NCBI RefSeq assembly: GCF_003412455.1
Contig: NZ_QTJU01000013.1
Span: 56,304 to 120,303 of the forward strand
Source of the DNA: Deminuibacter soli
GTDB taxonomy: Bacteria; Bacteroidota; Bacteroidia; Chitinophagales; Chitinophagaceae
Direction: 5' to 3'
Length of the DNA: 64,000 bases
Each line of letters starts with the position of its first letter. The stretch's first letter is position 1. The notes below the pieces were generated by a model that was not told the origin of the DNA, did not search any database, and saw nothing but the letters and a program-made list of their open reading frames with translations. Below are positions 63,932-64,000 of the stretch, piece after piece. The position numbers and the translations under genes were made by a program.

Positions 63932-64000
63932 GGCAGCTACCTACTCTCCCGCATTTTGGTGCAGTACCATCGGCCATGAGGGGCTTAACTTCTCTGTTCG
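63932..64000 (-). rRNA. rrf: 5S ribosomal RNA (3' part, gene cut by window edge)
   Basis: On the minus strand the sequence reads CGAACAGAGAAGTTAAGCCCC...GGCCGATGGTACTGC...GGGAGAGTAGGTAGCTGCCA, the conserved 3' half of bacterial 5S rRNA. The 5' part and the 23S and 16S genes should lie to the right. Confidence 0.95.

Overview
The window looks like a chromosomal segment of a Bacteroidetes bacterium, probably family Chitinophagaceae. The signs are a SusC/SusD pair, the gliding lipoprotein GldH, BatD, giant FG-GAP/ASPIC lipoproteins, several TAnnTTTG-type -7 promoter boxes, and mostly absent Shine-Dalgarno sites. The family-level placement is inference from gene content; no tree or search was run. 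No phage, insertion sequence, CRISPR array or tRNA gene was seen. Genes are dense and codon use looks even.

Layout. 1-10006 is general housekeeping: TerC (cut by the window edge), PyrD, a PBP4-type DD-peptidase, an M13 metallopeptidase, an arginase-fold protein with eroded metal ligands, BatD, and a histidine kinase/response regulator pair.

10107-34874 is the accessory heart of the window, almost all on the minus strand. In transcription order it holds SusC, SusD, a hairpin terminator, two tandem ~1100-residue FG-GAP/ASPIC lipoproteins, a secreted GH65 enzyme with a small membrane-anchored partner, a vanadium-haloperoxidase/PAP2-like lipoprotein, and then a tight six-gene run. That run is two outer-membrane barrels, a second haloperoxidase-like lipoprotein, a FecA-like TonB receptor, a HAD sugar-phosphatase and a periplasmic trehalase. 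One plus-strand gene, a membrane-anchored GyrI-like domain protein, interrupts the series. The set reads as a glucoside-acquisition locus (trehalose and probably kojibiose-type alpha-glucosides) joined to a vanadium-dependent oxidase/phosphatase module.

35164-51032 is mostly core genes: gldH, yicC, a Nudix-fold regulator with a dead Nudix box, ligA, eno, a DivIC/FtsB protein, an extracytoplasmic YXWGXW-type protein with a Pro/Gln/His tail, nth, two small secreted or unknown genes, a 2-oxoacid:ferredoxin oxidoreductase alpha subunit without its beta partner, a lipoprotein NodB deacetylase, a Bax-inhibitor-1 protein and an AIM24 protein. A possible small transcript with its own promoter and terminator lies at 50461-50685.

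51134-57958 is a TetR-TolC-MFP-RND efflux operon with an inverted repeat upstream that may be the TetR operator. 58180-63574 holds a DUF502 membrane protein, serC, a DUF1015 gene, a TPR protein and a CbpA/CbpM co-chaperone pair. The window ends inside a 5S rRNA gene on the minus strand, so an rRNA operon lies to the right.

Intergenic regions carry several families of short dispersed repeats, listed separately, one of which supplies a promoter to nth.
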